23,729 bases of DNA, taken from the NCBI GenBank assembly GCA_023418755.1, contig JAEZZE010000249.1, forward strand, positions 1 through 23,729. The letters are read 5' to 3'. Position numbers and translations under genes: made by a program. The notes under the pieces were generated by a model. The model was not told the origin of the DNA, made no database searches, and was given only the letters and a program-made list of their open reading frames with translations. The stretch's first letter is position 1, and every line of letters starts with the position of its first letter. This DNA comes from Bacillota bacterium. Lineage in GTDB: Bacteria; Bacillota; Bacilli; Paenibacillales; Paenibacillaceae. Positions 17,096-23,729 of the stretch are shown here, piece after piece.

Positions 17096-18009
17096 TTCCT
17101 CGGCAGGGAGCAACGCTGCGCAGCCGACTTCGGAACTTTCCGCTCCATCTGATGCTGCTGCCGGGCGCCGTCATCGTGCTGATCTACAGCTATTTTCCGA
17201 TGTTCGGCATCGCGATCGCGTTCCAGAACTACATTCCGGCCAAAGGCCTGTTCGGGTCCCAGTGGATCGGCGCCGACAATTTCCGGTTTGTCTGGGATTT
17301 GCCGGGCTCCAGGCTCGTGCTGCGCAACACCGTATTTATCGCGCTTATGAAGATCGTCGCCGGCCTGGCCATTCCGATCGTCGTGTCGCTCATGCTGAAC
17401 GAGATGCGCAAGGAGTTCATTAAAAGAAGCGTGCAGACGCTGATCTACCTGCCGCATTTCCTGTCGTGGATCATACTGGGCGGCATTCTGATCGATATTC
17501 TGTCGCCCTCCACGGGGATTGTCAACGAGGTCGTCGCGGCGCTCGGCTTCCGGCCCGTCTACTTCCTCGGCAATAACGACGTGTTCCCATACGTGCTCGT
17601 CGTATCGGACGTATGGAAGGAGTTCGGCTTCAATACGATCGTCTTCCTGGCGGCGTTGACCTCGATCAATCCGGCCCTGTACGAAGCGGCAATCGTCGAC
17701 GGCGCCAACCGGTGGAAGCAGACGCTGCACATTACGCTGCCCGGCATGATGCCGATCATCGTCCTCATGGCGACGCTGAGCTTGGGCAACGTGCTCAACG
17801 CCGGCTTCGACCAGGTGTTCAATCTGTACAGTCCCCAGGTTTACGAGAGCGGCGACATTATCGACACGCTCGTCTACCGGATCGGGCTGCTGGACGCCCA
17901 ATACGGGATCGCCACCGCGGTGGGACTGCTTAAATCGGTCGTCGCCCTGGCGTTTATCTCGCTGTCGTATTTCTTGGCGCATCGTTACGCGAACTACCGC
18001 ATTTTCTAG
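17092..18009 (+). CDS. ABC sugar transporter permease, LplB type
   Basis: A 305-residue membrane protein with about six hydrophobic helices. It carries the permease EAA loop YEAAIVDGANRWKQTLHITL, which docks the ATPase. The start ATG at 17092 overlaps the TGA of the lipoprotein gene; an in-frame extension to 17032 would add 20 residues inside the upstream gene and is not supported. It pairs with the next gene to form the inner-membrane channel of a CUT1-type importer. No ATPase gene is in the cluster; such importers in Bacillales use a shared MsmX-type ATPase encoded elsewhere, which is inferred here. Confidence 0.92.
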   Translation: MIPRQGATLRSRLRNFPLHLMLLPGAVIVLIYSYFPMFGIAIAFQNYIPAKGLFGSQWIGADNFRFVWDLPGSRLVLRNTVFIALMKIVAGLAIPIVVSLMLNEMRKEFIKRSVQTLIYLPHFLSWIILGGILIDILSPSTGIVNEVVAALGFRPVYFLGNNDVFPYVLVVSDVWKEFGFNTIVFLAALTSINPALYEAAIVDGANRWKQTLHITLPGMMPIIVLMATLSLGNVLNAGFDQVFNLYSPQVYESGDIIDTLVYRIGLLDAQYGIATAVGLLKSVVALAFISLSYFLAHRYANYRIF

Positions 18010-18024
18010 AAGGAGGATGACTGC

Positions 18025-18909
18025 ATGATCGAGCGTCTTTCCTTCGGCAGGCGCGTCTTTATCGTGTTCAATTATACGTCGCTTATCGCGATGTCGCTGC
18101 TCTGCGTGCTCCCGCTCGTCCACGTGCTCGCCTTGTCGTTCAGCTCCAACGCGGCGGCGACGGCGGGATTGGTGAAGCTGTGGCCGGTCGAGTTTACGTC
18201 GAAATCGTATCAATTCGTGCTGAACCGGCCCGAGTTCGTCCAATCCCTGCTCGTTACGATCCAGCGCGTCGGACTCGGCCTGCCGCTGAACCTGCTGCTG
18301 ACCGTCCTGGTCGCGTATCCGCTGTCCAAGGAGACGACGAGATTCAAGCCGCGAACCGTATACGTCTGGTTTTTCGTATTCACGATGCTGTTCAACGGCG
18401 GACTGATTCCGACTTATATGACGATCCGTTCGACCGGGCTGCTCGATTCGCTCTGGGCGCTGATTCTGCCGGGGGCCGTGCCCGTGTTTAACGTCGTGCT
18501 GCTGCTCAATTTCTTCCGCGGGCTGCCGAAGGAGCTGGAGGAAGCCTCCTTTATGGACGGAGCCGGGCATTTCCGGACGCTGTGGCGGATCTATCTGCCC
18601 TTGTCGCTGCCGGCCATGGCGACGATCGCGCTGTTCACGACGGTCGGCCATTGGAACTCGTGGTTCGACGGGCTGATCTACATGAACTCTCCGGAACGGT
18701 ATCCGCTGCAAAGCTATTTGCAGACCGTCATCGCCCAGCGCGATATGACGCTCGCCTCCTCCACGGATCTGGAGCTGCTCGCCGAGGTGTCCGACCGGAC
18801 GGTCAAGGCGGCGCAAATCTTTATGGGCGCGCTGCCGATATTGCTCGTCTATCCGTTTTTGCAAAGATATTTTATGAAAGGGATCGTGATGGGCAGCGTG
18901 AAGGAGTAA
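18025..18909 (+). CDS. ABC sugar transporter permease, YtcP/LplC type
   Basis: A 294-residue membrane protein with about six helices and the EAA loop EEASFMDGAGHFRTLWRIYL. AGGAGG at 18011-18016 precedes the ATG, 15 bp after the previous stop. It completes the two-permease channel with the LplB-type gene. It ends ...FMKGIVMGSVKE, the usual C-terminus of this family. It is the last gene of the carbohydrate cluster. No clear rho-independent terminator is seen in the 91 bp before the convergent ypdA-type gene, only a short GCCG/CGGC hairpin near 18940-18953 without a T-run. Confidence 0.92.
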   Translation: MIERLSFGRRVFIVFNYTSLIAMSLLCVLPLVHVLALSFSSNAAATAGLVKLWPVEFTSKSYQFVLNRPEFVQSLLVTIQRVGLGLPLNLLLTVLVAYPLSKETTRFKPRTVYVWFFVFTMLFNGGLIPTYMTIRSTGLLDSLWALILPGAVPVFNVVLLLNFFRGLPKELEEASFMDGAGHFRTLWRIYLPLSLPAMATIALFTTVGHWNSWFDGLIYMNSPERYPLQSYLQTVIAQRDMTLASSTDLELLAEVSDRTVKAAQIFMGALPILLVYPFLQRYFMKGIVMGSVKE

Positions 18910-19000
18910 GGCCGCCCCTTTCAGGTGTCGACCGACCGCCGTCATGCGGCGATGCACCGCGCGCAGAAGCGGGACCCTCCCGACCAGCCGTCGGCGAGGA

Positions 19001-20020
19001 TCAGTCCGGCCGTCCCTCCAGCGACGCGATTCGCCGCGCGATCAGCTTGCCGTGATGCCGCCCGCTCTCGATGAAGATTTCGTTCGCCTCGCGCCCGGCG
19101 GCGATGACGCCGGCGATGAACAGCCGGGGCACGTTCGTCTCCATCGTCTCGGGATCGAAGGCCGGAACCGTCGTATCCGGATCGACCGTCGCTCCCGCAT
19201 CGGTCAGCAGCGTCCGCTCCGGCCGGAAGCCGGTCAGCGCCAGCACGAAGTCGTTGTCGATCCGGTAAGGGACGGCTCCTTCCTCCGCGGGCTGAACCGT
19301 CACGCTGTCCGGATCGACGTGCACGACGCGGGAAGAGAACAGCATCCGGATGTTGCCCTTGTTCACGTTGCCCTCGAACAGCGGCCTCACCCAAGGCTTA
19401 ATGCTGGGGGAGTAGCGGTCTCCCCGGTACACGACCGTAATTTCCGCGCCCACCCGGAGCAGCTCCATCGCCGCGTCCACGGCGGAGTTGTTGCCGCCGA
19501 TAATGGCGACTTTCATGCCGGTGTACGGATGGGCCTCGCCGAAGAAATGGGAAACCTTCGGCAGCTCTTCGCCGGGAATGCCCAACAGGTTCGGATGATC
19601 GAAGTAGCCGGTCGCAACGACGACATAGCGCGTCTCGTACGCGTGCTTGACGCCGAAGCGGTCGGCCGTTTCGACGAGGAACGAGCCGTCCGGCCGCGGC
19701 CGGATCGAGACGGCTTCCTCGTAGGCGCGAATGCGCAGCTTCCGCCGCAGCGCCACGTCCCGATAGTATTGCAGCGCTTCGCGCCGGGACGGCTTGTCGT
19801 TCGGGCTCGTGAACGGAATGCCGCCGATCTCGAGCAGCTCCGCCGTGCTGAAGAAGTTCATATAGGTCGGATATTGATAGATGGAATGGACGACGGCATG
19901 CTTCTCGATCAGCAGCGGCTCGATTCCGGCGGCCTGCAGCTCCAGCGCCGCGGACAAGCCGCAAGGGCCGGCTCCGATAATAAGAGCTTGTTCTTTCCGT
20001 ACTTGATCCTGTGCGTTCAT
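19001..20020 (-). CDS. ypdA: YpdA-family NAD(P)H-dependent bacillithiol disulfide reductase
   Basis: A 339-residue flavoprotein disulfide-reductase-like enzyme. The N-terminal FAD Rossmann motif IIGAGPCGLSAA includes C20, which matches the conserved cysteine (C14 in S. aureus YpdA) tied to bacillithiol disulfide reduction. A second Rossmann motif for NAD(P)H is VAIIGGNNSAVDAAMEL. The C-terminus has LFIAGVIAAG and ends near LEGRPD. It should reduce oxidised bacillithiol in the cytoplasm and so support thiol redox balance. GGAG lies 8 nt before the ATG, and TACAAT at 20059-20054 on the minus strand may be its -10. It diverges from the DoxX gene across a 196-bp gap. Confidence 0.88.
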   Translation of the reverse strand: MNAQDQVRKEQALIIGAGPCGLSAALELQAAGIEPLLIEKHAVVHSIYQYPTYMNFFSTAELLEIGGIPFTSPNDKPSRREALQYYRDVALRRKLRIRAYEEAVSIRPRPDGSFLVETADRFGVKHAYETRYVVVATGYFDHPNLLGIPGEELPKVSHFFGEAHPYTGMKVAIIGGNNSAVDAAMELLRVGAEITVVYRGDRYSPSIKPWVRPLFEGNVNKGNIRMLFSSRVVHVDPDSVTVQPAEEGAVPYRIDNDFVLALTGFRPERTLLTDAGATVDPDTTVPAFDPETMETNVPRLFIAGVIAAGREANEIFIESGRHHGKLIARRIASLEGRPD

Positions 20021-20150
20021 GGCGGTTCTCCAATTCGGTGCAATTTGCCTTCTATTGTACCACGTATAACGTCTTCCTCCGAAACGCCCCCCGCTTTGGC
20101 TTCGCGGTTGTCACCAATTGTTCAAGATTAGGGTCGATCCGAGCGAAAGA

Positions 20151-20168
20151 TTGTGATTATTTTCACAT
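20151..20168. promoter_or_regulatory. FNR/CRP-type box before doxX
   Basis: TTGTGATTATTTTCACAT contains TGTGA-N6-TCACA exactly, the consensus for FNR/CRP-family regulators including Bacillus Fnr. Its centre (20159.5) lies about 41.5 bp before the start point predicted from the -10 hexamer at 20189-20194, the usual class II activator position. It also matches the Rex consensus TTGTGAANNNNTTCACAA at all but two positions, so Rex is the main alternative. Confidence 0.65.
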
Positions 20169-20188
20169 TAATGGGCGGGAAATAAAGT

Positions 20189-20194
20189 CATAAT
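20189..20194 (+). promoter_or_regulatory. -10 element of the doxX promoter
   Basis: CATAAT matches TATAAT at 5 of 6 positions. No good -35 lies 17 nt upstream (CATTAA at 20166-20171), which fits an activator-dependent promoter with the box at 20151-20168. Transcription is predicted to start near 20201, so the leader is very short and the ribosome site AAGGAGA (20203-20209) would be close to the 5' end. Confidence 0.5.
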
Positions 20195-20216
20195 GAAGGC
20201 GTAAGGAGAAGAGATC

Positions 20217-20771
20217 ATGCGATGGGAGATGGCGGCTATGGTAGTCAAGTTTCTTAGAGAACACGTCTGGGCAGCGGCGGCGTTGACTCTGCTCCGGATT
20301 TATCTCGGATGGCAATGGCTCGACGCGGGATGGCATAAGCTGACCGGAGAAGGATTTAACGCAACGGGCTTCCTTACCAAGGCGGTAGAGAGTCCGGTCA
20401 TGGACAAAGCGACGAACGTGGCGGTCTATCCGACGTACACGGGATTTCTGGAGCACTTCGCCCTGCCGAACGTCAAGCTGATCAACTTCCTGATTCCGGT
20501 CGGCGAGTTTCTAGTCGGCGTAGGGTTGATCGTCGGAGGACTGACGGCGGCGGCCGCGTTCTTCGGACTGCTGATGAATTTCCTGTTCCTGTTCGCCGGC
20601 ACGGTATCGACTAACCCTTGGCTGACGCTGCTCGGCATTATCGTATTCATCGGCGGCGCGAACGCCGGCAAATTCGGTCTCGACTACTACCTTCTTCCGT
20701 GGATCCGCCTCGGCTGGAAGAAGCTGACCGGCGGGAGAGGAGGTAAACCCGCGGATGCTCGCACGGCGTAA
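20217..20771 (+). CDS. DoxX-family membrane protein
   Basis: A 184-residue protein with about four hydrophobic helices (around 18-35, 83-105, 108-130 and 135-155) and the DoxX/DoxD-like segments LRIYLGWQWLDAGWHKL and PVGEFLVGVGLIVGGLTAAAAFFG. AAGGAGA precedes the ATG at 20217. The founding members are subunits of an archaeal thiosulfate:quinone oxidoreductase; in bacteria several homologues work in thiol or oxidative stress, but most have no assigned reaction. Here it is divergent from YpdA, a thiol-redox enzyme, and its promoter has an FNR-type box, which suggests a role in respiratory or redox physiology. The exact function is unknown. Confidence 0.85.
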   Translation: MRWEMAAMVVKFLREHVWAAAALTLLRIYLGWQWLDAGWHKLTGEGFNATGFLTKAVESPVMDKATNVAVYPTYTGFLEHFALPNVKLINFLIPVGEFLVGVGLIVGGLTAAAAFFGLLMNFLFLFAGTVSTNPWLTLLGIIVFIGGANAGKFGLDYYLLPWIRLGWKKLTGGRGGKPADARTA

Positions 20772-20785
20772 AACGGCAAGCCCGC

Positions 20786-20830
20786 AACGAAGGCTGCCCG
20801 TCCCGACAGGGAACAGGGCAGCCTTCGTTT
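20786..20830 (+). terminator. Terminator after doxX
   Basis: A 14-bp perfect stem AACGAAGGCTGCCC/GGGCAGCCTTCGTT, with an inner TCCC/GGGA pairing in the loop, ends in TTT. It begins 14 bp after the DoxX stop. The minus strand lacks a T-run, so it serves the plus strand only. Confidence 0.85.
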
Positions 20831-20945
20831 GCGTCGGCGAGCGGCGCGGTCCGATCTTCGGCGCTTTTGCGACCCGAAGCGATGACGAACGTCGAGCCCG
20901 GACACCGTGCTTCGGCCCGATTCCCGCCGTCTCGCCTTCCCCGCG

Positions 20946-21515
20946 CTAAACCTCCCGGCTTGCCGCGGCCCCGCTCGGAATAATCGACAGCACCCACTCG
21001 CACCATTCGATATTCGTCCGGCACACCATCAGCCCTTTGTTCAACATAATGTAAGGCCCGAAGAAGAGGGAGTCGTAAGGGGGAATTTCCGTCTCGCCCG
21101 CGTCCGCCATCCGGCGCACGGACTGGATTTTGTCTTGCAGCCGTCCCAGCTTGGCCCGGTAATGCTCCAGACGGGCCGCGAACAGATCGCGCGATACCGT
21201 CGGATCCACATGGGAGACGCAGAAGGCTTTCAGCATCAGTTCGTCGCGCATGACCGGGTCGGAGGCCGGAACGGTCAGCCATTTCCGCAGCGCTTCGAAG
21301 CCTTTTTCCTGAACGGAGTACACCTTCTTGTCGGGCTTGTCGCTCTGCTGAACCAGCTCGCAGGAAACCATGCCGTTCTTCTCGAGGCGGGCCAGCAGCG
21401 GATAGATTTGACTGTGTTTGGCCGGCCAGAAAGGCTGGATCCTCTGCGTCAGATCGTAACCGGACAGAGGGGTGTGGGTGAGCAGGCTTAGCAAGCCGTA
21501 GGCCAACGTATTCAT
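20946..21515 (-). CDS. PadR-family transcriptional regulator
   Basis: A 189-residue regulator. An N-terminal winged helix (1-85) shows LAYGLLSLLTHTPLSGYDLT and HSQIYPLLARLEKNGMV. The C-terminal alpha-helical dimerisation region (about 90-180, Vir_act_alpha_C type) follows. The start is ATG 21515, preceded by GGAGG; the in-frame ATG at 21536 lacks a ribosome site. It diverges from an exporter gene, and an ATGT-N8-ACAT operator lies between them. On the minus strand TTTACA within the operator and AATAAT 19 nt further could be its own promoter, implying autorepression. PadR repressors next to drug exporters usually respond to the exporter's substrates; the effector is unknown. Confidence 0.88.
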   Translation of the reverse strand: MNTLAYGLLSLLTHTPLSGYDLTQRIQPFWPAKHSQIYPLLARLEKNGMVSCELVQQSDKPDKKVYSVQEKGFEALRKWLTVPASDPVMRDELMLKAFCVSHVDPTVSRDLFAARLEHYRAKLGRLQDKIQSVRRMADAGETEIPPYDSLFFGPYIMLNKGLMVCRTNIEWCEWVLSIIPSGAAASREV

Positions 21516-21585
21516 GACGAATCCTCCAGATAACATCCTTTACAGATGGGGGTTTTGGCGTTATTATTATTTCCTTGCCAGTAAT

Positions 21586-21603
21586 TATGTAAAAAAATAC
21601 ATA
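21586..21603. promoter_or_regulatory. PadR-type operator
   Basis: TATGTA-A6-TACATA is an 18-bp perfect palindrome containing ATGT-N8-ACAT, the recognised PadR-family consensus. It lies 28 bp before the exporter start and 71 bp before the padR start. TTGCCA at 21575-21580 with a 17-nt spacer places a possible exporter -10 (TACATA) inside it, so binding would block the exporter and, through TTTACA on the other strand, padR itself. Confidence 0.7.
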
Positions 21604-21630
21604 GGGATACGGAGGCTCGGAGATCGCATA

Positions 21631-23088
21631 ATGGAAGAACGCAATAATCAAGAAATACGTTTCATGCCGATAATGGTTGCAATATTTATAGGATCGTTTT
21701 TATGCATATTGGCATCGAGCACGATCAACATCGCTTTGGAAATACTGAAGGACCATTTTCAGACGAGCTTGGACACCGTCACTTGGACGCTGACCGGCTT
21801 CATGCTGGCCATGGGCACGACGGCGCCGATCGTCGGCTATCTGGGAGAGAAGTTCAGCTACAAGCGGTTATACTTGTTTTCCTTGATCGGCTTCACGCTG
21901 GCCTCGGCTCTGTGCGCGGCCGCATGGGACGAAACGGCGCTCATCGGCTTCCGCGTCATGCAAGGAGCCTTCAGCGGCCTGATCATTCCTTCGACGATGG
22001 CTCTTATCTATCAGATCATTCCGCGCGAGAAACAAGCGATGGCGATGGCGCTCTGGGGACTGGCTTCGATGATGGCCCCGGCGTTCGGGCCGACGCTCAG
22101 CGGCTGGCTGCTGCAAAATTACGACTGGCAGTGGATGTTTCTCATGAACGTGCCCATCGGCTTGATCGCGATCTGGTGCGTCGCGGCCTATATTCCCTAT
22201 TATCGGCTGAACGTGCCCAAGAGTTTCGATGCCATCGGTTTCGTGACGGTCATCGTCAGCAGCACGTCCTTGCTGCTCGCGCTGGGACAAGGGCACAAGT
22301 GGGGCTGGGACTCCTGGCAGACGCTGTCGCTGCTGATCGGCGGCCTGTTCATGCTCGCGCTGTTCGTCCGGAGAGAGCTGACGGCGGATTCTCCGCTGCT
22401 GGATCTGCGGGTATTCCGCAACGGGAGATATACGATCAACGTCGTGATCACCAACATCCTGACGATTAGTCTGTACTCCGGGACGTTCCTGACGCCCGTC
22501 TTCCTGCAGCGGATCCAGCACGTGTCGGCGATGGATACCGGGCTGATCCTGCTGCCGGCGTCGCTGGCGATGGCGCTCGTGATGCCGGTCGTCGGCAAGC
22601 TGTACAACTCGATCGGTCCGCGTTGGCTCATGTTCGCCGGCATCGTGCTGCTGTCGATCGGAACGGTGACGCTGAGCTGGCTGAGCCTCGACGTGTCCCA
22701 CGCCTACATCTTGTTCTGGATGGTCGTCCGCAACCTGGGCATCGCGCTCGTCATGATGCCGTCCAGCAACGCCGGCATGGAGCTGCTGCCCCGCGAGCTG
22801 TCGGGCCACGCCTCCGCCATCATGAACTGGACCCGCAACGTGTTCGGATCTTTCGCCATCGCCGTCTTCACGACGATGCTCGCTACGAGATCCGCGCATC
22901 ATGGCGCGTCGTTCGTTCGGGCCGGAGAGACCGATCAGGCGTTCATCTCGGCCATGTCGTTCACCATGAGCGTGAACGACGTCTACCTGGTCGCGACCTT
23001 CATCGCCGTCGCCGCGCTGCCGCTCAGCCTGTTCGTCGGCAAAATCAAGCTGCGCAAGGAAGGACAAGCGGATAAGAAAGCCGCGTAA
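21631..23088 (+). CDS. MFS drug exporter, DHA2/EmrB-QacA family
   Basis: A 485-residue, multi-spanning protein (about 14 hydrophobic helices). The start is ATG 21631 with GGAG 8 nt upstream; the frame extends to 21514 but that part overlaps the padR start and operator. Typical features are TWTLTGFMLAMGTTAPIVGY, RVMQGAFSGLIIPSTMALIY and the exporter motif region APAFGPTLSGWLL-NYDWQWMFLMNVPIGL. It should expel hydrophobic or toxic compounds using the proton gradient. Control by the divergent PadR is likely. No strong terminator follows; a TCTCA/TGAGA hairpin near 23110-23133 has no T-run. Confidence 0.9.
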   Translation: MEERNNQEIRFMPIMVAIFIGSFLCILASSTINIALEILKDHFQTSLDTVTWTLTGFMLAMGTTAPIVGYLGEKFSYKRLYLFSLIGFTLASALCAAAWDETALIGFRVMQGAFSGLIIPSTMALIYQIIPREKQAMAMALWGLASMMAPAFGPTLSGWLLQNYDWQWMFLMNVPIGLIAIWCVAAYIPYYRLNVPKSFDAIGFVTVIVSSTSLLLALGQGHKWGWDSWQTLSLLIGGLFMLALFVRRELTADSPLLDLRVFRNGRYTINVVITNILTISLYSGTFLTPVFLQRIQHVSAMDTGLILLPASLAMALVMPVVGKLYNSIGPRWLMFAGIVLLSIGTVTLSWLSLDVSHAYILFWMVVRNLGIALVMMPSSNAGMELLPRELSGHASAIMNWTRNVFGSFAIAVFTTMLATRSAHHGASFVRAGETDQAFISAMSFTMSVNDVYLVATFIAVAALPLSLFVGKIKLRKEGQADKKAA

Positions 23089-23102
23089 GACGGCGAAGAG
23101 AT

Positions 23103-23118
23103 GGGGCTGTCTCATAAG
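23103..23118. mobile_element. Insertion-sequence-end-like motif
   Basis: GGGGCTGTCTCATAAG resembles terminal repeats of several insertion sequences (GGGGCTGTCTCAAAA-type ends). No transposase and no matching second end (for example CTTTTGAGACAGCCCC) is visible in the window, so it may be a relic of an old insertion or chance. Confidence 0.3.
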
Positions 23119-23149
23119 CAGAGTTTCTTGAGATGATCGATAGACAAAG

Positions 23150-23263
23150 TAAGGGGGATGTACCTCCCGGGGACCGCCTCATACGCTCCTGAAACCACCG
23201 ATTAACGGGTTTACCTAATCCCGTTTCAGGAGCGTATAGCATCGGAAGGAGGCACTTCCCCTT
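23150..23263. repeat. Nested long inverted repeat
   Basis: Left arm ATACGCTCCTGAAAC (23181-23195) and right arm GTTTCAGGAGCGTAT (23223-23237) match perfectly over 15 bp. Inside lie GATTA/TAATC (23200-23204, 23216-23220) and GGT/ACC. Outside, a 17-bp segment at 23150-23166 (AAGGGGGATGTACCTCC) is an imperfect complement of GGAGGCACTTCCCCTT (23248-23263). The whole could fold into a long hairpin or cruciform. It lies just downstream of the IS-end-like motif and could be a MITE-type remnant or a structured RNA element. Confidence 0.8.
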
Positions 23264-23324
23264 GAACCATGTGTATGGATCATCTTTCGGAGCAACTTGA
23301 AGGGCTTATGGAACAGCTCTTTCG

Positions 23325-23333
23325 TGCTATAAT
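23325..23333 (+). promoter_or_regulatory. Extended -10 promoter for the queuosine-precursor transporter
   Basis: TGCTATAAT is a perfect TATAAT with the TGn extension, so a good -35 is not required; none is seen at 17 nt. Transcription should begin near 23340, about 27 nt before the riboswitch aptamer. Confidence 0.7.
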
Positions 23334-23366
23334 GAATCGTTTGACGCTTGCTCCGGCGAATGGGGC

Positions 23367-23404
23367 CGCGGTTCGAAAACTCCCGCGTTATCAAAACTAG
23401 GAGG
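23367..23404 (+). promoter_or_regulatory. preQ1 class I riboswitch
   Basis: Stem P1 is CGCGG (23367-23371) paired with CCGCG (23383-23387). The 11-nt loop TTCGAAAACTC ends in C23382, in the position of the ligand-contacting cytosine of known preQ1-I RNAs. The A-rich tail TTATCAAAACTAGGAGG (23388-23404) matches the tail of the Thermoanaerobacter aptamer and includes the ribosome site GGAGG, so folding with ligand would hide it and switch off translation. The gene downstream is a YhhQ-family transporter, a known partner of this riboswitch. Confidence 0.85.
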
Positions 23405-23414
23405 TTGGTTACCT

Positions 23415-23729
23415 ATGTTCAACTTCGGTTGGGGCGTTCTGTTCGTCCTGGTCAACTTCGCGTTGTTCCTGCTCTGTTACCGGATGTTCGGCAAGAACGG
23501 CCTGTACGCCTGGGTGGCGGCCGCCGTCATTCTGGCCAACATTCAAGTCGTGAAGACGATCGGGATGTTCGGATTCGTCATGACGCTGGGCAACACGCTG
23601 TACGGTACGATTTATTTGACGACGGACCTCATCAACGAGAAATACGGGGAGAAGGAAGCGAAGAAGGCGGTATGGTTCGGATTTTTCTTCTTGCTGATGT
23701 CCACGGCGATCATGCAGATGGCGCTGGTC
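23415..23729 (+). CDS. YhhQ-family queuosine-precursor transporter (partial, 3' cut)
   Basis: Open from ATG 23415 to the window end, 105 codons, with no stop, so the gene is truncated by the edge. The N-terminal half has three to four hydrophobic helices and the family segments ILANIQVVKTIGMFGFVMTLG and LTTDLINEKYGEKEAKKAVW, the latter a hallmark of the YhhQ/Vut_1 family. These integral-membrane proteins import queuine or preQ1-type precursors for tRNA modification. GGAGG at 23400-23404 is 10 nt before the ATG and forms part of the preQ1 riboswitch. The family call is strong; the substrate (preQ1, preQ0 or queuine) is inferred from the riboswitch. Confidence 0.88.
   Translation, partial: MFNFGWGVLFVLVNFALFLLCYRMFGKNGLYAWVAAAVILANIQVVKTIGMFGFVMTLGNTLYGTIYLTTDLINEKYGEKEAKKAVWFGFFFLLMSTAIMQMALV

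Noticed and set aside
16909..18957. 682-codon minus-strand frame opposite the permease genes
   Set aside because: It lies opposite two permeases with clear EAA loops, and its translation is low-complexity Arg/Gln/Asp/His-rich sequence typical of a shadow frame.
20011..20193. 60-codon plus-strand frame between ypdA and doxX
   Set aside because: It covers the promoter region and the FNR-type box, has no ribosome site and its product has no recognisable features.
21514..21630. Upstream extension of the exporter gene to 21514
   Set aside because: It would overlap the padR start and the operator, has no ribosome site and adds 39 residues not typical of the family; ATG 21631 has GGAG at good spacing.
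21868..23115. 415-codon minus-strand frame opposite the exporter
   Set aside because: Same pattern: Arg/His/Asp-rich shadow of a well-supported membrane transporter.
23045..23242. 65-codon minus-strand frame across the end of the exporter and the inverted repeat
   Set aside because: It runs through an inverted repeat and the exporter stop, has no ribosome site and no recognisable domain.

Overview
The window looks like chromosomal DNA of a high-GC Paenibacillaceae bacterium (Cohnella/Paenibacillus type). I infer this from protein family content and signals, not from a search: strong AAGGAGG-type ribosome binding sites, YesM/YesN two-component systems beside LplA/LplB/YtcP-type sugar ABC transporters that lack their own ATPase, ComP/ComA-like and NreABC-like regulators, an S-layer-homology enzyme, and a YpdA-type bacillithiol-disulfide reductase. 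I see no rRNA, tRNA, CRISPR array, phage genes or intact insertion sequence.

Layout. (1) 1-270: a tandem array of about 51-bp units, each with a covarying stem-loop, cut by the left edge. (2) 416-2569 (+): GAF protein, LuxR response regulator and PAS histidine kinase, ordered like NreA-NreC-NreB but with a kinase lacking the Fe-S cysteines. A terminator follows. (3) 7631-2649 (-): S-layer-anchored serine beta-lactamase-fold hydrolase, then a ComP-like 769-residue membrane kinase and a ComA-like response regulator overlapping by ATGA. No comQ or comX is present. (4) 8709-18909: an AraC/cupin regulator (-) diverges from a six-gene plus-strand carbohydrate cluster: GH78 alpha-L-rhamnosidase, YesM-like kinase, YesN-like regulator, solute-binding lipoprotein and two permeases. 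(5) 20020-19001 (-) is YpdA, divergent from a DoxX-family membrane protein (20217-20771, +) that carries an FNR/CRP-type box at about -41.5. (6) 21515-20946 (-) is a PadR regulator divergent from a DHA2/EmrB-type drug exporter (21631-23088, +), with an ATGT-N8-ACAT operator between them. (7) 23089-23414 holds an IS-end-like motif, a nested long inverted repeat, an extended -10 promoter and a preQ1-I riboswitch, leading into a YhhQ-family queuosine-precursor transporter cut by the right edge.

How it works together. The window is rich in signal transduction: three two-component systems plus AraC and PadR regulators. The carbohydrate cluster reads as sensing, import and intracellular trimming of rhamnose-containing oligosaccharides. 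The NreABC-like locus and the FNR-type box on doxX suggest oxygen or redox control. The 3' end is queuosine-precursor salvage gated by a riboswitch. Most of this is ordinary for the family. The points most worth a second look are the covarying repeat array, the Nre-like system with an Aer-like PAS, the ComP/ComA pair without ComQX behind an S-layer hydrolase, the DoxX promoter, the PadR operator, the preQ1 riboswitch and the nested inverted repeat before it.
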